Made by a program: the position numbers and the translations under genes. The notes beneath the pieces are model-generated. The model had not been told where the DNA came from. It saw only the letters and a program-made list of their open reading frames with translations, and searched no databases. DNA of 8,966 nucleotides from Bacteroidales bacterium (lineage in GTDB: Bacteria; Bacteroidota; Bacteroidia; Bacteroidales; VadinHA17). Positions 6,754 to 8,966 of the stretch are shown here, piece after piece; position 1 is the first letter of the stretch; every line of letters begins with the position of its first letter. The stretch covers positions 1 to 8,966 of the forward strand of contig JABUEV010000069.1 in assembly GCA_013314865.1 (NCBI GenBank), in the 5' to 3' direction.

Positions 6754-6782
6754 GTGGATATAACCGCCTATATACGGGAATT
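6717..6782. repeat. 10-bp inverted repeat flanking the HU/SPOR start
   Basis: AATTCCCGTA at 6717-6726 is a perfect reverse complement of TACGGGAATT at 6773-6782, separated by 46 bp. The left arm overlaps the first two bases of the candidate -7 box and the right arm lies in codons 7-10 of the HU/SPOR gene. If transcription starts near 6738 the two arms cannot pair in the mRNA, so any role would be as paired DNA sites, such as operator half-sites. A repeat of this size and spacing is expected about once per 9 kb by chance, so function is unproven. Confidence 0.35.
6725..6732 (+). promoter_or_regulatory. Candidate Bacteroidota -7 box (TAnnTTTG)
   Basis: TAATTTTG matches the Bacteroidota primary-sigma -7 consensus TAnnTTTG exactly. 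Transcription would begin near 6738-6740, about 15 nt ahead of the GTG start at 6754. The -33 element is poor: the best is ACTG at 6700-6703, 21 bp upstream, against a TTTG consensus. The box contains the TTG at 6730, which argues that this TTG is not the start codon. An 8-mer with two free positions occurs often by chance in AT-rich DNA, so position is the main support. Confidence 0.4.
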
Positions 6783-7767
6783 GTTATTTGAGCATGATTG
6801 CGTCATTTTGCCGGGCTTTGGAGGGTTTATAGGCAATTACTCTCCGGCTCAGATTGATAAAAGCAGATGCATATTTTATCCGCCTGTAAAGCAGATTACA
6901 TTCAACAAAAACCTCAATCATAACGACGGGCTTCTTATTGGCCGGATCTCACGTTCAAGGAATATAAATTACGGCGATGCACGTTCGATAGTTGAAGATT
7001 TTGTAGGCAGAGTTCATAAAAAACTTGACAAAGGGGAAGTGGTTGTTTTCGATCATATCGGGAGCTTTGTCAGACAGCCTGAAGGCAATCTGGTGTTTGA
7101 ACCCGAGGAAGGTGTTAACTATCATCTCGATTCTTTTGGTTTTGAACCGTTTCAGTATAAACCCATTGAAGGGTATGATGTACGGAAAAGAATTCTGAGG
7201 CATATTGACAGGGAGCCGTTGCGAAGGGATTCAATGAGAAAAACGATATGGAGGGCGGCAGTTGTTCTTCCATTACTTGCTCTTCTTCTGGCAGTGCCTT
7301 TAAAGACAGATGTTTTCAAACCCGGGATAGAGTCAGGCAATCTAAATCCCCTGGTAACGGCTGAATTTGAGAATAACAGGCAAGCCATTGATAGTGAACT
7401 TCTAAACGAAATAAGCAATACAAAAACAACTGTGCCGGAAACTGTGTCTGAGACACCTGACAGCCAGCCAGACACTTATCAGAGCACTCCGGCTGAAGCA
7501 AATGCCATGCCGGATAAGCCGGCAGCGACTGTCAATGAAATGCAACTTCAATATAGTGTTATTATAGGCAGTTTTCAGTCGGAAGAGAATGCTCTTGACC
7601 AGGTACAGATACTGAAAGCCAATGGCTTTAATCCGGAAGTCATTAAGGCACCCAACGGATTCTACAGGGTCAGTGCGATAAAATGCAGAGACCTTGAGAC
7701 AGCTGTTTTTAAGAAGGACAGCTTATTAAAGAAATACCCGGGTACCTGGGTGTCGAAAATCAGATAA
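6754..7767 (+). CDS. HU-CCDC81 / transmembrane / SPOR domain protein
   Basis: Residues 1 to about 140 form the paired HU-like module of the CCDC81 type seen in Bacteroidota (MDITAYIRELLFEHDCVILP, then FGGFIGNYSPAQ and VVVFDHIGSFVRQPEGNLVFEPE). A basic stretch (about 143-167) precedes one hydrophobic segment (about 168-183, AAVVLPLLALLLAVPL). The positive-inside rule therefore puts the HU module in the cytoplasm. A Thr/Pro/Glu-rich linker (about 190-263) leads to a C-terminal SPOR domain (about 265-336, from LQYSVIIGSFQS to TWVSKIR), a fold that binds glycan-stripped peptidoglycan at division septa. The inferred role is an inner-membrane link between a cytoplasmic partner and the septal wall; the partner is unknown. 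I prefer the GTG at 6754, giving 337 residues, because it yields the family-typical MDI start and has AGGA just upstream. The TTG at 6730 (345 residues) overlaps a candidate promoter box. The gene ends 2 bp from the convergent metG stop. Confidence 0.85.
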   Translation: MDITAYIRELLFEHDCVILPGFGGFIGNYSPAQIDKSRCIFYPPVKQITFNKNLNHNDGLLIGRISRSRNINYGDARSIVEDFVGRVHKKLDKGEVVVFDHIGSFVRQPEGNLVFEPEEGVNYHLDSFGFEPFQYKPIEGYDVRKRILRHIDREPLRRDSMRKTIWRAAVVLPLLALLLAVPLKTDVFKPGIESGNLNPLVTAEFENNRQAIDSELLNEISNTKTTVPETVSETPDSQPDTYQSTPAEANAMPDKPAATVNEMQLQYSVIIGSFQSEENALDQVQILKANGFNPEVIKAPNGFYRVSAIKCRDLETAVFKKDSLLKKYPGTWVSKIR

Positions 7768-7769
7768 TC

Positions 7770-8966
7770 CTATTTAATAGTACTCCCGTTACTTATATTG
7801 TTAACTGGCGAAACCAGAACAAGTCTTCCGTCAGGGTCCTCTGCCATGAGAATCATCCCTTTCGACTCAATGCCTTTAATTTTTCGTGGTTCCAGGTTGG
7901 CTACAATTGAAATCTGTTTTCCAACCATTTCCTCAGGTTCATAAAATTCAGCAATACCGGAAACTATTGTCCTGATATCCGTACCGGTGTCTATTTTGAG
8001 CTTCAGGAGTTTGGTAGTCTTGGGAACTTTTTCAGCTTCCAGGACTGTGGCAGTTCTTATGTCAATTTTGGTGAATTCGTCAAAGGTAACAGGTTCTTTA
8101 ACAGGTTTAATCTTTGAGGATGCTGCCTCATTTGCTTTTTTTGTCGCAAGAAGTTTGCTCACCTGTTTTTCAATCTCTTTGTCCTCAATCTTTTCAAATA
8201 GCAGGCCGGGCTTGTTTATCTTATGACCGGGCTTCAGCAGATCAATCCTGCCGGCAAGATTCCAGTCCTGATTTCCTAAATTGATCCATTCTCTTAATTT
8301 TTTCATGGAGAAAGGAAGAAAAGGATCGAAAATCACTGAAAGATTGGCTGTTATCTGCAATGCGGTGTTGATGATTGTCTTTACTCTGAGCGGATCTGTT
8401 TTTACAAGCTTCCACGGTTCTGTGTCGGCCAGATACTTATTGCCAAGCCTTGCAAGATTCATGGCTTCCTTAAGTGCCTCCCTGAACCTGAAATTCTCAA
8501 TATTGTTTTCAACGCCTGTTTTGAAGTCAGGTATCTGGGCCAGCACATCCTTGTCGGTGTCATCAAAAGTGCCCGGCTCAGGAACTTCTCCGCCGTAATA
8601 ATTAACGGTAAGAACAAGCGTGCGGTTGACAAAATTTCCAAGAATCGCTACGAGTTCGTTGTTATTGCGCGACTGGAAATCTTTCCATGTGAAATCATTA
8701 TCTTTTGTCTCAGGTGCATTTGCACACAGTACATATCTTAAGACATCCTGTTTGCCGGGAAAATCCTCGAGGTACTCATGAAGCCAGACAGCCCAGTTCC
8801 GCGAAGTTGAGATTTTGTCATTTTCAAGGTTCATGAATTCGTTTGCCGGGACATTGTCGGGCAGGATGTATGAACCCTCTGCCTTAAGCATTGCAGGGAA
8901 AATAATGCAATGGAAGACAATGTTATCCTTGCCGATGAAATGAACCATCTTTGTTTCGCTGTCTTT
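7770..8966 (-). CDS. metG: Methionyl-tRNA synthetase, C-terminal part (5' end outside window)
   Basis: MetRS charges tRNA-Met with methionine. The frame stays open to base 8966, so the 398 residues seen are the C-terminal part; the ATG at 8948 is internal, preceded in frame by KDSETK. The N-terminal HIGH half of the catalytic domain is beyond the edge. The visible start ([20 protein letters not shown]) is the second half of the class I Rossmann core. The class I signature appears as KISTS (8802-8816) instead of KMSKS, a variant I associate with Bacteroidota MetRS. The helical anticodon-binding domain follows, with [15 protein letters not shown] and [11 protein letters not shown] basic Lys/Glu-rich linker joins a C-terminal Trbp111/EMAPII-like OB-fold (about the last 105 residues, [20 protein letters not shown] onward) that adds tRNA binding and dimerisation in bacterial MetRS. 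The TAG stop at 7770-7772 faces the HU/SPOR stop with a 2-bp gap. This is a core gene, unrelated to the sugar block. Confidence 0.95.
   Translation of the reverse strand, partial: KDSETKMVHFIGKDNIVFHCIIFPAMLKAEGSYILPDNVPANEFMNLENDKISTSRNWAVWLHEYLEDFPGKQDVLRYVLCANAPETKDNDFTWKDFQSRNNNELVAILGNFVNRTLVLTVNYYGGEVPEPGTFDDTDKDVLAQIPDFKTGVENNIENFRFREALKEAMNLARLGNKYLADTEPWKLVKTDPLRVKTIINTALQITANLSVIFDPFLPFSMKKLREWINLGNQDWNLAGRIDLLKPGHKINKPGLLFEKIEDKEIEKQVSKLLATKKANEAASSKIKPVKEPVTFDEFTKIDIRTATVLEAEKVPKTTKLLKLKIDTGTDIRTIVSGIAEFYEPEEMVGKQISIVANLEPRKIKGIESKGMILMAEDPDGRLVLVSPVNNISNGSTIK

Noticed and set aside
7755..7800. Possible shared terminator between the HU/SPOR gene and metG
   Set aside because: The stops are 2 bp apart and only a four-pair AGTA/TACT stem is present, with no T run.
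8946..8948. ATG as start of metG
   Set aside because: It lies in the middle of the class I catalytic core, and the frame continues to the window edge.

Overview
The window looks like a chromosomal segment from a member of the Bacteroidota (probably Bacteroidales). Four things point there. It carries a DUF4954 protein and a CCDC81-type HU/SPOR membrane protein, both typical of that phylum. Its methionyl-tRNA synthetase has the signature KISTS instead of KMSKS. Most starts lack a Shine-Dalgarno sequence. A TAnnTTTG box, the Bacteroidota -7 promoter consensus, lies before the HU/SPOR gene. Genus cannot be read from the sequence.

Layout, left to right. 1-1686 (+): 3' part of a DUF4954 gene, cut by the left edge. 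1675-6555 (-): five tightly or moderately spaced sugar-nucleotide genes, read right to left as wbpE (aminotransferase), wbpD (N-acetyltransferase), wbpB (3-dehydrogenase), galE (UDP-hexose 4-epimerase) and rfbB (dTDP-glucose 4,6-dehydratase). 6556-6753: a divergent, AT-rich intergenic region. 6754-7767 (+): a HU-CCDC81/transmembrane/SPOR protein. 7770-8966 (-): C-terminal part of metG, cut by the right edge.

How the genes work together. WbpB, WbpE and WbpD are the three consecutive enzymes that turn UDP-GlcNAc uronic acid into UDP-2,3-diacetamido-2,3-dideoxy-glucuronic acid, a precursor for surface polysaccharide or protein glycans. The enzyme that makes their substrate (WbpA, UDP-GlcNAc 6-dehydrogenase) is absent here, as are a 2-epimerase (WbpI), any glycosyltransferase, flippase or polymerase, and rfbA/C/D. 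The block is therefore a precursor-supply module, not a complete O-antigen or capsule locus. GalE and RfbB add UDP-hexose interconversion and entry into dTDP-6-deoxyhexoses.

The sugar block and the HU/SPOR gene leave one shared intergenic region in opposite directions. Each ends tail-to-tail against a neighbour: a 12-bp overlap with DUF4954 on the left, a 2-bp gap to metG on the right. I see no RNA gene, CRISPR array, insertion sequence or convincing intrinsic terminator. Most of the window is ordinary housekeeping and cell-envelope metabolism. The items most worth a second look are the HU/SPOR protein, the incomplete pathway, the uncharacterised DUF4954 protein, the overlapping 3' ends and the GalE gatekeeper residue.
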